Program-made: the position numbers and the translations under genes
The notes under the pieces: model-generated
What the model saw: only the letters and a program-made list of their open reading frames with translations
Database searches by the model: none
Told to the model about the DNA's origin: nothing
DNA from: Nonomuraea sp. PA05
GTDB lineage: Bacteria > Actinomycetota > Actinomycetes > Streptosporangiales > Streptosporangiaceae
Direction: 5' to 3'
NCBI RefSeq assembly: GCF_008086045.1
Contig: NZ_VSEY01000004.1
Span: forward strand, 1 to 64,000
Length of the DNA: 64,000 nucleotides
Part shown: piece by piece, positions 42,985 through 52,258 of the stretch
Layout of the letters: each line of letters begins with the position of its first letter
Position numbering within the stretch: the first letter of the stretch is position 1

Positions 42985-44262
42985 ATGACCCCCCTCAGTC
43001 GCAGATCCCTCCTTGTCGCGGGCGGCGCGGGCGCGGCCCTCTTGCTCGCCAGGCCCGCCCTCGCCACCACCGCTCCTTCTCGCACCTTCGCCCTCAGGGC
43101 CAGGCCCGGCGCGGAGGACGAGCGCCTCCGGCTCCAGCAGGCGCTCAGGACCACCGACTTCCACCCCACCGGCGTGCACCTGCCCGCCGGCGCCCCGCTG
43201 ACCGTCGAGGTGGCCGCGCCCGACGGGCTCCTGCCCACCCTGCACGTCGGGGCGCCCGACACCCACGCCGACGTCGCGTACAAGAACCCGCGCGCCTACC
43301 CGCTGACCGCCGGCCTCAACACCGTCACGGACCCCGGCGGAGGCCTGGTCTACCTGTCGCTCATCGGTGACGGGCAGCGCGCCAGGGTCAGGTTCCGCTC
43401 CGGCGGGGTGCGCGTCCCCACGTTCAGGCTGGGCGAGACCAGCGCGGACGACTTCCAGCGGCAGCTCGACACGCTCACCGGCGCGCCCCAGGTCGAGCTG
43501 GTGTCCGGGCGCGCCATCGTGACGGTCACCCGCGACGGCGCGCTCGCCTGGCGCGACCAGGACCACGCCGCCCTGCTCCGGCTCCTGGAAACCATCATCG
43601 CCTCGCACGCCGCGATCTCCGGGCTCTCCCGATCGGAACGTTCCCCGCTGCCCTTCCACCTCGTCGAGGCCCCCCGGATGCCGGCGGGCGCCGGGGCGTA
43701 CGCCACGCACGGCTGGACCGCCTACCCGCGCACCTACCTCGACCGCCTCATCACCGTGGACGGCCTGCGCACCAGGGGCTGGGGCGTCTACCACGAGCTC
43801 GGCCACCAGCACCAGCAGATGGCCTACAAGCCGAACGACCTCACCGAGGTCACCGTCAACATCTACGCCCTGGCCGCCCAGCGCACCCTCGGCCGGCCGT
43901 CCAACCTCGTCACGAACGGCGCCTTCGCCTCCGCCCTGGCCAAGCTCCCCGCCGCCGACTACCTCAAGCTGGGCGCCTACGAGAAGCTCGTCCCGTTCCG
44001 GCAGCTCGAACTGGCCTTCGGCGAGGACTTCCACCCCCGGCTGCACCGCCTGGTGCGCGCCGAGCGGCCCGCCTCCGACTACACCGAGTCGGCCAAGCGC
44101 TGGGGCTACCTCGCGCTCTACACCTCCAGGATCGCCCGCGCCGACCTGACCGCCTTCTGGCAGCGTTGGGGGGCGCCGATCATGGACGAGTACCTCGCGC
44201 AGGTGGCCGCGCTCGGTCTGCCGCAGCCCAGCACGGACCTGACCCGCCTGGTCGAGCCGTGA
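42985..44262 (+). CDS. Secreted M60-family (enhancin-like) metallopeptidase
   Basis: 425 residues. Tat-type leader (PLSRRSLLVAGGAGAALLLA). The gluzincin site YHELGHQHQQ with a downstream Glu in LTEVTVNIYA is the M60 signature, and the flanking GWTAYPRTYLDRLI and FGEDFHPRLHRLVR also match. M60/SslE/BT4244-type peptidases cut proteins at O-glycosylated sites such as mucins. ATG 42985 is used because the upstream TTG would place the operator inside the gene. First gene of the LacI-controlled block; its end overlaps PL8 (GTGA). Confidence 0.88.
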   Translation: MTPLSRRSLLVAGGAGAALLLARPALATTAPSRTFALRARPGAEDERLRLQQALRTTDFHPTGVHLPAGAPLTVEVAAPDGLLPTLHVGAPDTHADVAYKNPRAYPLTAGLNTVTDPGGGLVYLSLIGDGQRARVRFRSGGVRVPTFRLGETSADDFQRQLDTLTGAPQVELVSGRAIVTVTRDGALAWRDQDHAALLRLLETIIASHAAISGLSRSERSPLPFHLVEAPRMPAGAGAYATHGWTAYPRTYLDRLITVDGLRTRGWGVYHELGHQHQQMAYKPNDLTEVTVNIYALAAQRTLGRPSNLVTNGAFASALAKLPAADYLKLGAYEKLVPFRQLELAFGEDFHPRLHRLVRAERPASDYTESAKRWGYLALYTSRIARADLTAFWQRWGAPIMDEYLAQVAALGLPQPSTDLTRLVEP

Positions 44263-46568
44263 CCAGCCGGCGTGCGTTCATCGGCGGCCTGGCCGCGGCG
44301 CCGCTCCTGAGCGTGCCACCCGGCCAGGACCCCTTCGCCGAGCTGCGCGCCAAGGCCGCCGCCCTGATCACGGGCGGCCCCATCGACCCGGGCGACCCCG
44401 TCTTCGCCGCTCCCCTCTCCCGGCTGGACGCCGCCGCGCAGGCGTACCGGACGGGCATGAACCTGTCCGCCGGCCGCACGCACCTCTGGCCCGACCTGCC
44501 CCTCACCGGCGTGTCAGACGACATCGCGGGCAGCTACCAGCGCCTGCGCACCCTCGCCGTCGCCTGGGCCAGCCCCGGCACCACCACCCACGGGAACGCG
44601 TCCGCTGCCCAGGACATCCTCGGCGGCCTCGACTTCCTCCACGAACGCGCCTACAACGAGAGCAGGCGCGAGACCGGCAACTGGTGGCACTGGGAGATCG
44701 GCGCCCCGCGCGCCCTGATGGACACGGCCGTCGTCATGTACGACGCGACCACCGCCGAGCAGCGGGCGGCCTGGATCCGCGCCGTGGACCGCTTCTGCCC
44801 GAACCCCGACCGCAGGACCAACCTCACCGACTTCGCGGAGACCGGCGCCAACCGGGCCGACAAGGCGCTCATCGTGGCCCTGCGCGGCATCGTCGGCGCC
44901 GACTCCGGCAGGCTCGCGCTGGCCCGCGACGGCCTGTCCGACACGCGCGACGCGGGCAGGCACACCCTGTTCGGCCACGTCACCTCGGGCGACGGGTTCT
45001 ACGCCGACGGGTCGTTCGTCCAGCACGACGTGGTCGCCTACACCGGGTCGTACGGGGTGGTGCTGCTCCAGTCGCTCGCCACCGTCCTGGGGCTGCTCGG
45101 CGGCAGCGCGTGGCAGGTCACCGATCCGGCCGTGCGCGTCGTGCTCGACGCGGTCGAGAACGCCTATGCCCCGTGGATCCACGAGGGCCTGATGATGGAC
45201 AGCGTGCGCGGCCGGGCCGTGTCCCGGCAGTTCAACCGCGACCACGACGCCGGGCGCGACGCCGTGGACGCGATCCTGCACCTGGCCGCGGGCGCCGGCG
45301 AGCCCTACGCCACCCGGTTCAGGCGACTGGCCAAGGGGTGGATCCGGCGGGGCCGCTTCCTCGACGCCGCGGACGTCGCCGCCACCGCCAGGGCCGCCGC
45401 GCTGCTGTCCGACGGCACGGTGACCGCGGCGCCGCGCCCGCGCGGCCACCGCGTGTTCGCCGCCATGGACAGGGTCGTGCACCGCCGCCCGTCCTGGTCG
45501 TACGCGATCAGCCTGTCGTCGCGGCGGATCGCGATGTACGAGTGCGGCAACGGCGAGAACTACCGCGCCTGGTACCAGGGCGACGGCGCCACCTACCTGC
45601 ACCTCGACCTTGGCCACTACAGCGACGACTACTGGCCGACGGTCGACTCCCACCGGCTGGCCGGCACCACCGTGGACACCCGCCGCCGCGACCCCGCCGT
45701 CTCCTCCGGCGGCACGGGCACGTTCCGGCCGGGCAACGCCTGGGCCGGCGGCGCCGCCGCCGACGGGTACGGCGTGGCGGGGCTCGACCTGGCGGCGCCG
45801 GGCACCACGCTGACCGCCAGGAAGGCCTGGGTGTGCCTGGACGACGCGGTCGTCTGCCTGGGCGCGGGCATCACCAGCTTGGACGGCCGCCCCATCGAGA
45901 CCGTGGTCGAGAACCGCGCCACCGCCGCCGCCCTGACCGTCGGCGACGGCTGGGCCCACCTCGGCGGTGTCGCCGGTTACGTCTTCCCCTCGGGGTCCGT
46001 GCCGCGCACGCTCAGGGAACGCCGCACCGGCGCCTGGCTGGAGATCAACGACGGGCCGAGCACCAAGGGGACCGCCGATCCGGTGGCCCGCGACTACACC
46101 ACCCTCTGGTTCGACCACGGGGCCGACCCGTCGGACGCCGCCTACGCCTACATCGTGCTGCCCCTCGCCACCCGGGAGCGGACCGAGGGCTTCGACGGGG
46201 TCGAGATCCTCGCCAACACGGGCGGCGCGCAGGCCGTACGGGCGCGAGGGCGCTCGGCGGGCGGCGGCGAGCTGATCGCGGCGATCTTCTGGACGCCCCA
46301 GGAAGCAGGCGGGATCTCGGCGTCGGTTCCTTGCGCGGTGCTGATCCGGCGGGCGGCCGGACGGATCACGGTCGCGGTGTCCGACCCGGGCCGCGCCACC
46401 ACCACCGCCACGATCGCTCTCCCCCACCCGGCGCACCACCTGATCGAGGCCGACGATACGGTCACCGTGACGACGGGCGAGCGCCCCCAGGTCACGGTGG
46501 ACCTGACCGGCTCGGCCGGCCGCACGCACACCGCCGTACTGGCCACGGGCCGGAAAGGCCGAACATGA
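44259..46568 (+). CDS. Polysaccharide lyase family 8
   Basis: 769 residues. Tat-like leader (TSRRAFIGGLAAAPLLS). An alpha/alpha toroid with ETGNWWHWEIGAP, TGANRADKA and the catalytic region SFVQHDVVAYTGSYGVVLL (His and Tyr), then the PL8 beta-sandwich with YECGNGENYRAWYQGDG. PL8 enzymes depolymerise hyaluronan, chondroitin, xanthan or alginate-type chains; specificity cannot be fixed by eye. GTG start overlaps the M60 stop; the end overlaps DUF2264 (ATGA), so all three are translationally coupled. Confidence 0.92.
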   Translation: MTSRRAFIGGLAAAPLLSVPPGQDPFAELRAKAAALITGGPIDPGDPVFAAPLSRLDAAAQAYRTGMNLSAGRTHLWPDLPLTGVSDDIAGSYQRLRTLAVAWASPGTTTHGNASAAQDILGGLDFLHERAYNESRRETGNWWHWEIGAPRALMDTAVVMYDATTAEQRAAWIRAVDRFCPNPDRRTNLTDFAETGANRADKALIVALRGIVGADSGRLALARDGLSDTRDAGRHTLFGHVTSGDGFYADGSFVQHDVVAYTGSYGVVLLQSLATVLGLLGGSAWQVTDPAVRVVLDAVENAYAPWIHEGLMMDSVRGRAVSRQFNRDHDAGRDAVDAILHLAAGAGEPYATRFRRLAKGWIRRGRFLDAADVAATARAAALLSDGTVTAAPRPRGHRVFAAMDRVVHRRPSWSYAISLSSRRIAMYECGNGENYRAWYQGDGATYLHLDLGHYSDDYWPTVDSHRLAGTTVDTRRRDPAVSSGGTGTFRPGNAWAGGAAADGYGVAGLDLAAPGTTLTARKAWVCLDDAVVCLGAGITSLDGRPIETVVENRATAAALTVGDGWAHLGGVAGYVFPSGSVPRTLRERRTGAWLEINDGPSTKGTADPVARDYTTLWFDHGADPSDAAYAYIVLPLATRERTEGFDGVEILANTGGAQAVRARGRSAGGGELIAAIFWTPQEAGGISASVPCAVLIRRAAGRITVAVSDPGRATTTATIALPHPAHHLIEADDTVTVTTGERPQVTVDLTGSAGRTHTAVLATGRKGRT

Positions 46569-48475
46569 TCCCTCCCTACCTTCCGCTCCCGCCGTCCGAC
46601 CGCGTGCTCTCCTCGCGCACCGGCTGGACCCGCGCCCACTGGGAGTCCCTGGCCGACCACCTGCTGGAGTCCGTCACGCCGTACGCCTCCCCCGGGCTGG
46701 CGCAGTACCGGCTGCCGGGGCGGGCGAGCTGGTCGGGGGTGGTGCTGGACGGCCTGGAGGGGTTCGCGCGGACGTTCCTGGCCGCGGCGTTCCGCATCGC
46801 GGGCGCGGACGGGAACGTGCCGCACCTCGTCGAACGGTACGCCAGAGGGCTCGCCTCGGGCACCGACCCGTCGAGCGGCGAGTCCTGGCCGGTGCTGACC
46901 GACTGCTCGCAGCAACTGGTGGAGGCCGCGTCGATCGCGATCGGCCTGCACGAGACCCGGCCGTGGCTGTGGGACCGGCTCGACGACGGCGTGCGGGAGC
47001 GGGTGGTCGGCTGGCTCGGCGGGTTCGTCGGCAAGCGGACCTGGGACAACAACTGGATGTTGTTCCAGACGGTGACGGAGGAGTTCCTCAAGTCCGTCGG
47101 CGGGCCGTACGAGCAGCGGGAGATCGACCGCGGCCTGGAGCGGATCGAGGACTGGTACGTCGGCGACGGCTGGTACACCGACGGCGGCTCCAGGAACTTC
47201 GACTACTACTGCGGCTGGGCGCTGCACCTGTATCCGGTGTTGTGGACCCGCATGTCGGGGGACGCCGAGCGGGCCAAGACCTACCGGGGGCGGCTGCACG
47301 ATTTTCTCCAGACATATCAGCATTTCTTCGGCTCCGACGGCGCGCCCATCCACCAGGGCCGCTCGCTCACCTACCGCTTCGCCGCCGTCGCGCCCGTCTG
47401 GCTGGGCGCGCTCGCCGACGCCACCCCGCTCAGCCCCGGGCAGACGCGCAAGCTGGCCTCCTCCGTCGTGCGCCACTTCGCGGAACGCGGCGTCCCCTCG
47501 CCCGACGGGCTGCTCTCCCTCGGCTGGTACGAGCGGTTCCTGCCCGCGACGCAGGCCTACTCGGGGCCGGCGTCGCCGTACTGGGCCTCGAAGGCGTTCC
47601 TCGGGCTGCTGCTGCCGCCGGACCACCCCGTGTGGACCGAGCGCGAGCAGCCGCTGCCCATCGACGAGCACGACGTGACCGCCGCCGTCCCGGCCACCGG
47701 GCTGCTCCTGCACGGCACCCGTCACGACGGGATCGTCCGGCTGCTGAACCACGGCAGCGACCACGGCGCGCCGCCCGACGACCCGCACTACGCCAAGCTC
47801 GCCTACTCCACGCGCACGGGGCCTGAGTCGGCCGAGCACGCCTGGCCGCATACCCTCGACAACCACCTCGCCCTCCTCGCGCCGGACGGCGTCCCCTCGC
47901 GCCGCACCGCCATCCGGGCCCTGTCCTGCGGCGGCGACACCGCCGCCTCCTCGTACGAGACCGGGACGGGAGCCGTGATCACGACGACCTCGGCCGTGTG
48001 CGGGCCGTGGGAGGTGCGGGTGCACGAGGTCGCGGACGGGCAGGGCCACGCGGTGCGCGAGGGCGGCTACGCCCTCGCCGACGCCGATCCGCCCGCCACG
48101 GTCACCGGCAAGGGCTGGGCGCTGGCCCGCCGCGCCGACGGCCTCACCTCCGCCGTGATCGGCCTGCACGGGTGGGACGAGGTGAGCGTGGCGCGGGAGG
48201 TCGAGTCGAACGCGTTCGGGCCGCATTCGGCGATCCCCTGCCTGCACTCCGGCACGCCCGGGCTGCACGTCTCCCTCGTGGTGCTGTCCGGCGACGAGGT
48301 GCACCCTGGCGCGTTGCGCGAGGCCGTCACGGTGCGGGTCTCGGACGACGCGGTCACCGTCACCTTCCCCGGCGGCACCACCGTCACGCTGCCTCAGACG
48401 CTGCCTCAGACGCTGCGCAGGACTGACACCACGATGCCCAGCACCACGGCCTCGTCGCCGTCGATGACGTCGTAG
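46565..48475 (+). CDS. DUF2264 protein
   Basis: 636 residues, no signal peptide. Blocks YASPGLAQYRLPGRAS, KRTWDNNWMLFQTVTEEFLK and YVGDGWYTDGGSRNFDYYCG are the DUF2264 signature, and the spacing of W/D/Y residues suggests an alpha/alpha barrel like those of unsaturated glycuronyl hydrolases. In this operon it may process the unsaturated oligosaccharides made by PL8; that is inference. The last 24 codons run antisense over the end of lexA through a 12-bp repeat, so the C-terminus may be a recent extension. Confidence 0.85.
   Translation: MIPPYLPLPPSDRVLSSRTGWTRAHWESLADHLLESVTPYASPGLAQYRLPGRASWSGVVLDGLEGFARTFLAAAFRIAGADGNVPHLVERYARGLASGTDPSSGESWPVLTDCSQQLVEAASIAIGLHETRPWLWDRLDDGVRERVVGWLGGFVGKRTWDNNWMLFQTVTEEFLKSVGGPYEQREIDRGLERIEDWYVGDGWYTDGGSRNFDYYCGWALHLYPVLWTRMSGDAERAKTYRGRLHDFLQTYQHFFGSDGAPIHQGRSLTYRFAAVAPVWLGALADATPLSPGQTRKLASSVVRHFAERGVPSPDGLLSLGWYERFLPATQAYSGPASPYWASKAFLGLLLPPDHPVWTEREQPLPIDEHDVTAAVPATGLLLHGTRHDGIVRLLNHGSDHGAPPDDPHYAKLAYSTRTGPESAEHAWPHTLDNHLALLAPDGVPSRRTAIRALSCGGDTAASSYETGTGAVITTTSAVCGPWEVRVHEVADGQGHAVREGGYALADADPPATVTGKGWALARRADGLTSAVIGLHGWDEVSVAREVESNAFGPHSAIPCLHSGTPGLHVSLVVLSGDEVHPGALREAVTVRVSDDAVTVTFPGGTTVTLPQTLPQTLRRTDTTMPSTTASSPSMTS
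48386..48420. repeat. 12-bp tandem repeat at the DUF2264/lexA overlap
   Basis: ACGCTGCCTCAG occurs twice in tandem (48386-48397, 48398-48409), then a degenerate third copy ACGCTGCGCAG. The second copy supplies the lexA stop codon, while the frame of DUF2264 reads through all copies. Confidence 0.75.
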
Positions 48476-49065
48476 GCGGGGTTGCGGGGTTCGAGGTGGA
48501 CGTGCCCGCCGCGCCGCCGGTACACCTTGACCGTGGCCTCGCCGTCGATCATCGCGGCGACGATCTGCCCCGAGTGCGCCTCGGGCTGCTGCCGGACCAC
48601 CACGATGTCGCCGTCGCAGATCGCGGCGTCGATCATCGAGTCGCCCCGGACCCGCAGGCCGAACACCGTGCCGCGGCCGGTGAGGTCGCGCGGCAGGGTC
48701 AGCGCCTCGTCCAGGTGCTCCTCGGCCAGGATGGGGCTGCCGGCCGCGATGTCACCGACGACGGGCACGCTCACCAGGTCGGCGGGCCGCTCCCGCTCCG
48801 CCGGCCGCAGGAACGGGCGCACGTCGATCGACCTGGTCATCGTCGTGCCCCGGCGCAGCAGGCCCTGCTCCTCCAGGCTCCTCAGGTGCTTCGACACCGA
48901 CGAGGGCGAGCGCAGCCCGACGGCGCGGCCCAGCTCGCGGGTGCTCGGAGGGTAGCCGTACCTCGCCACCCAGTCCCGGATCGTGGCCAGGATGCGCTGC
49001 TGGCGCTGCGGCAGGGCCGAGAAGTCCGCGTACTCGAAGGCGTCATGATCGTCGTAGCTGGTCAC
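48406..49065 (-). CDS. lexA: LexA-type repressor/autoprotease
   Basis: 219 residues. N-terminal winged helix (PPSTRELGRAVGLRSPSSVS) and C-terminal S24 peptidase domain with the self-cleavage site A108-G109, Ser143 in RGDSM and Lys180 in ATVKVY, so SOS-type autocleavage should work. The recognition helix reads LRSPSSVSKHL rather than the usual actinobacterial LTSTSSVAHQL, which hints at a paralogue. I see no GAAC-N4-GTTC SOS box upstream. It lies 49 bp downstream of the ACP gene, same strand. Confidence 0.9.
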   Translation of the reverse strand: MTSYDDHDAFEYADFSALPQRQQRILATIRDWVARYGYPPSTRELGRAVGLRSPSSVSKHLRSLEEQGLLRRGTTMTRSIDVRPFLRPAERERPADLVSVPVVGDIAAGSPILAEEHLDEALTLPRDLTGRGTVFGLRVRGDSMIDAAICDGDIVVVRQQPEAHSGQIVAAMIDGEATVKVYRRRGGHVHLEPRNPAYDVIDGDEAVVLGIVVSVLRSV

Positions 49066-49114
49066 CTGCGAAATGCTAGGGCCATCGCGGGCCCGCCGGG
49101 GTGACCGACCGCGC

Positions 49115-49354
49115 TCAGGGGACGAGGCGGCGCACCGCGCCGGTCAGCGACCGGGCGCTGCGGAACGTTCCCGGCTCGATCATTTCGTCCGGGAATTCGA
49201 TGGAAAGGCGCTCCTCCAGCTCCGTCATCAATTCCACCATGCGCAGGGAGGTGAGCCCGGCGGCGTTCAGTTCGGTGTCCGGATCGAGCTCTCCGACGCC
49301 CATTCCCAGAGTTTTCTCGATAAGACTCGTGACTATTTCATGAAGCTCATCCAC
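49115..49354 (-). CDS. Stand-alone acyl carrier protein
   Basis: 79 residues. Four-helix carrier fold with NAAGLTSLRMVELMTELEE; Ser36 in TSL is the phosphopantetheine site (Thr replaces the usual Asp). GTG start at 49354 has GAGGA 8 nt upstream. It is divergent by 48 bp from the acyl-adenylating ligase, which probably loads it. Together they look like a starter-unit module for the neighbouring cluster. Confidence 0.88.
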   Translation of the reverse strand: MDELHEIVTSLIEKTLGMGVGELDPDTELNAAGLTSLRMVELMTELEERLSIEFPDEMIEPGTFRSARSLTGAVRRLVP

Positions 49355-49402
49355 AGTGTTATCCTCGGTCGATCGATCACTTCCGACAAGGGCTGATGAT
49401 CC

Positions 49403-50974
49403 GTGGCCGACGTGCATCGTTACCCCTCCTCCGCGCCTGCGCGCGCATGCTTCACCGACTTTTTCGACGAGCATCTCCGGGCCCGCCCCGACGCCCCGTA
49501 CATCACCGGCGAACCGGCCGTGGCGGGTGAGCGGATGACGCTTTCCTTTCGGCGGCTCGACGACTGCAGCCGCCGTCTCGCGTACTGGCTGAAAAACGAG
49601 CTGGGCGCCCGCGAAACGGTCGGCCTCATTCCGCGGAACGAGCTGACGTCGGTGCTGACGATTTTCGCCGCGGTGCGCGCGGGATATCGTGTGCTGTTCC
49701 TCAGCCCGGCCGACCCGGAGGCGCGGCTGCGCGAGCAGGCGGAGGCGCTCGGCGTGACGGCCGTCCTGAGATCCGCCGCCGTGCCCGAGGACGCCTACGC
49801 CGGGGCGATCCCGATCCCCGAGCCGTACGACCTGCCCGACGCCGGGCCGGTCGAGAAGTCCAGGACGAACGCTGACGGTGACGTGTTCTACTTCGGCACG
49901 TCGGGCTCCACCGCCGCCTCGAAGCTGGTGGCCCAGTCGCATCGCAACGTGGTGTCCAACGCCGAGGCGGTCCGCCGCCACCACGGGCTGGCCGCGGGCG
50001 ACCGGCTGCTCGGCTGCCTGCCGGTGCACCACGTCAACGGGGTGCACTTCTCGCTGATGGCAACGTTCATGGCGGGCGCGCACGTCATCCTCGCCGACAG
50101 GTTCGACCCGTTCGCCTATCCGCGCCTCATCGAGGAGTGTCGTCCGCGCATCGCCAGCGTGGTGCCGAGCATCCTGGAGACGCTGACGGCCACGTGGCGG
50201 CGCCCCTCGCTGCCCGCCGGGTTCGAGTACTTCGTCTCCGCCGCGGCCCCGCTGCCGGCCGCGACCGCCCGCGCCGTCCGGGAGCGGCTCGGCGCCCGCG
50301 TCCTCCAGGGGTACGGGCTCACCGAGACCACCAACTTCTCCACCACCATGCCGCCCGGCCTGCCGGAGGAGGACGTCGCGCGCTTCGTGACCGGGGCGGA
50401 CGTCCCGTCGATCGGGGTGGCGGTGCACGGCAACGAGGTGGCCGTGCTGACCAAGGACGGCGAGCGGGCCGCCCCCGGCGAGGTCGGGGAGATCTGCATG
50501 CGCGGCCACAACGTCATGAACGGCTACGCGGGCAACCCGGAGGCGACGCGGGAGGCGTTCGAGGGCGGCTGGTTCCACTCGCAGGACCTCGGCTTCGAGC
50601 TGCGCGACGATTCGGGCCGGGCCTTCTTCTTCGTCACCGGGCGGTTGAAGAACATCGCCAAGGTGGGCGGCGAGTCCGTGTCGCTGGAGGAGATGGAGAA
50701 GGTGCTGCGGTCGGTGCCGTACGTCAGGGACGCCGCCTGCGTGGCGACCCCGCACCGCTTCCTCGGGGAGGAGATCGTCGCCGCGGTCGTCCACACGGGG
50801 GACGCGCCCGAGACGGTCAACGTGCGTCCGCATCTGCTCGCCGCCTTCGCCCAGAGTGTGGTCCCGAACCGGGTGGTCCGCCTCGACGCGATCCCCAGGA
50901 CCGCGACGGGCAAGATCCGGCGGCCCGAGCTGGCCCGCCTGCTCGCCGCGTCACAACCGGCTCCTGGCGAGTGA
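49403..50974 (+). CDS. AMP-dependent acyl/aminoacyl ligase
   Basis: 523 residues of the ANL superfamily. P-loop-like motif FGTSGSTAASKLVAQSH (about 158-174), GYGLTETTNFSTT as the A5 motif, and the C-terminal catalytic Lys in PRTATGKIRRPE. It activates a carboxylic acid as adenylate; with the divergent ACP next to it, transfer to that carrier is the simplest role. It lacks a fused thiolation domain. GTG start. Overlaps the convergent glycosyltransferase end by 24 bp. Confidence 0.88.
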   Translation: MADVHRYPSSAPARACFTDFFDEHLRARPDAPYITGEPAVAGERMTLSFRRLDDCSRRLAYWLKNELGARETVGLIPRNELTSVLTIFAAVRAGYRVLFLSPADPEARLREQAEALGVTAVLRSAAVPEDAYAGAIPIPEPYDLPDAGPVEKSRTNADGDVFYFGTSGSTAASKLVAQSHRNVVSNAEAVRRHHGLAAGDRLLGCLPVHHVNGVHFSLMATFMAGAHVILADRFDPFAYPRLIEECRPRIASVVPSILETLTATWRRPSLPAGFEYFVSAAAPLPAATARAVRERLGARVLQGYGLTETTNFSTTMPPGLPEEDVARFVTGADVPSIGVAVHGNEVAVLTKDGERAAPGEVGEICMRGHNVMNGYAGNPEATREAFEGGWFHSQDLGFELRDDSGRAFFFVTGRLKNIAKVGGESVSLEEMEKVLRSVPYVRDAACVATPHRFLGEEIVAAVVHTGDAPETVNVRPHLLAAFAQSVVPNRVVRLDAIPRTATGKIRRPELARLLAASQPAPGE

Positions 50975-52258
50975 CGCCACGAGCCGGGCGGCGCGCGGCG
51001 CGCCGCCCGCCGCGGTCATCCGGTCCCTGAGGGTCAGGCACGCCTGCCGGTACGACGGCTCGTCCAGCACCTGCCGCACGGCCCTGGCCAGCCGGTCGGC
51101 GGTCAGCGTGGCGTAGACGTCGTGCGGGTCCCAGAGCGCCACCGCCGCCCCGCCCGCGATGGCGATCTCGGCGTTCGGGAGCTGGTCGCCGGCGCCGGGC
51201 ACCGAGATCATCGGGACGCCCGCGAGGATGCTTTCGGTGGTGGAGTTCGTGCCGTGGTGGGTGATGAACGCGTCGGCGTAGCCGTCCAGGAGCTCCCGTT
51301 GCGGGAGAAAGGGCCGTACCACGAAGTTGTCCGGCCACTTCGGCTCGGCGGCGAGCGCGGAGCCGGTCGCGGCCACGACGAGCACGTCGTCGCGGTCGCC
51401 GAGCGCGCGGACCAGGTGGCGAAGCAGGGCCGTCAGGTACGCGCGCCCGCTCGGCGCCCCGCCGACCGGCGAGTGGAGCCTGAAGCCGGTCAGCACGGTG
51501 CCGAGGGAGAACAGCACGATCGAGCGGCCCGCCCGCCGCGCCGCGTCCAGGACCTCGTAGGGGAAGCCCTGGCCGGAGGGCCCTGAGCCGATTCTGATCT
51601 CGCCCACCGACGGGCCGACGAACGCGCAGGTCCCGTCGTGGCGCGACAGCGCGGCGTGCAGCCGTGGCGCCGTCGCCGGGTCCGGCTGCCTGGACAGCGA
51701 CTCGATCGCCGTCACGATCGACAGGTCCGGCGACGGGAAGAGCACGGGCAGGAACCCCTCGCCCAGCGGGTCCAGGCCGTACAGCTCCTGATAGCGCCGG
51801 TTGGCCGGGGCGAGCCGGCCGCCGTCGTGCTGGAGCACGAACTGTTCGCCGAGCGCGCCGTACCCGGGGAAGGTGACCAGCGACGCCGACGGCAGGCCGA
51901 AGACCCGCGCGGCGACCAGCCCGTGCACGCAGAACACGTCGTACAGCACGACGTCTGGACGGAACTCCGCGACGCGCGCCGTCATCCGCTCGGTGACCGC
52001 GAGCGGCAGGACGAAGCTCTTGTACGCCAGCTCCGACACTCCAGGCGGCGGCGGGAGGGCCGCCGGGGTCTCGACGGGAACGTGGCACGCGCCCGCCGCG
52101 GTGAAGGCCCGCCCGAGCGAGCCCGCCCCGAAGCTGCGCACCTCCGCGACCGCCGGATGGGCGGCGAGGGCCTGCACGATGGGCAGCAGCGGGTTGACGT
52201 GGCCGACGGCGTCGATGGGGAAGACCGCGACCCTGACGCCGCTCGCCCCCGGGCTCAT
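50951..52258 (-). CDS. MGT/UGT-type glycosyltransferase (GT1)
   Basis: 435 residues, GT-B fold. N-terminal VAVFPIDAVGHVNPLLPIVQ (acceptor side) and donor-binding THHGTNSTTESILAGVPMIS with PGAGDQLPNAE, the macrolide-glycosyltransferase pattern. It should transfer a nucleotide-activated sugar to a small-molecule acceptor. ATG overlaps the radical SAM stop (ATGA). Last gene of the leftward five-gene unit. It argues for a glycosylated product. Confidence 0.9.
   Translation of the reverse strand: MSPGASGVRVAVFPIDAVGHVNPLLPIVQALAAHPAVAEVRSFGAGSLGRAFTAAGACHVPVETPAALPPPPGVSELAYKSFVLPLAVTERMTARVAEFRPDVVLYDVFCVHGLVAARVFGLPSASLVTFPGYGALGEQFVLQHDGGRLAPANRRYQELYGLDPLGEGFLPVLFPSPDLSIVTAIESLSRQPDPATAPRLHAALSRHDGTCAFVGPSVGEIRIGSGPSGQGFPYEVLDAARRAGRSIVLFSLGTVLTGFRLHSPVGGAPSGRAYLTALLRHLVRALGDRDDVLVVAATGSALAAEPKWPDNFVVRPFLPQRELLDGYADAFITHHGTNSTTESILAGVPMISVPGAGDQLPNAEIAIAGGAAVALWDPHDVYATLTADRLARAVRQVLDEPSYRQACLTLRDRMTAAGGAPRAARLVASLARSRL

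Noticed and set aside
49066..49114. SOS box in the lexA upstream region
   Set aside because: No GAAC-N4-GTTC pattern is present. The GGAACGTTCC palindrome further up lies inside the ACP gene with no spacer.
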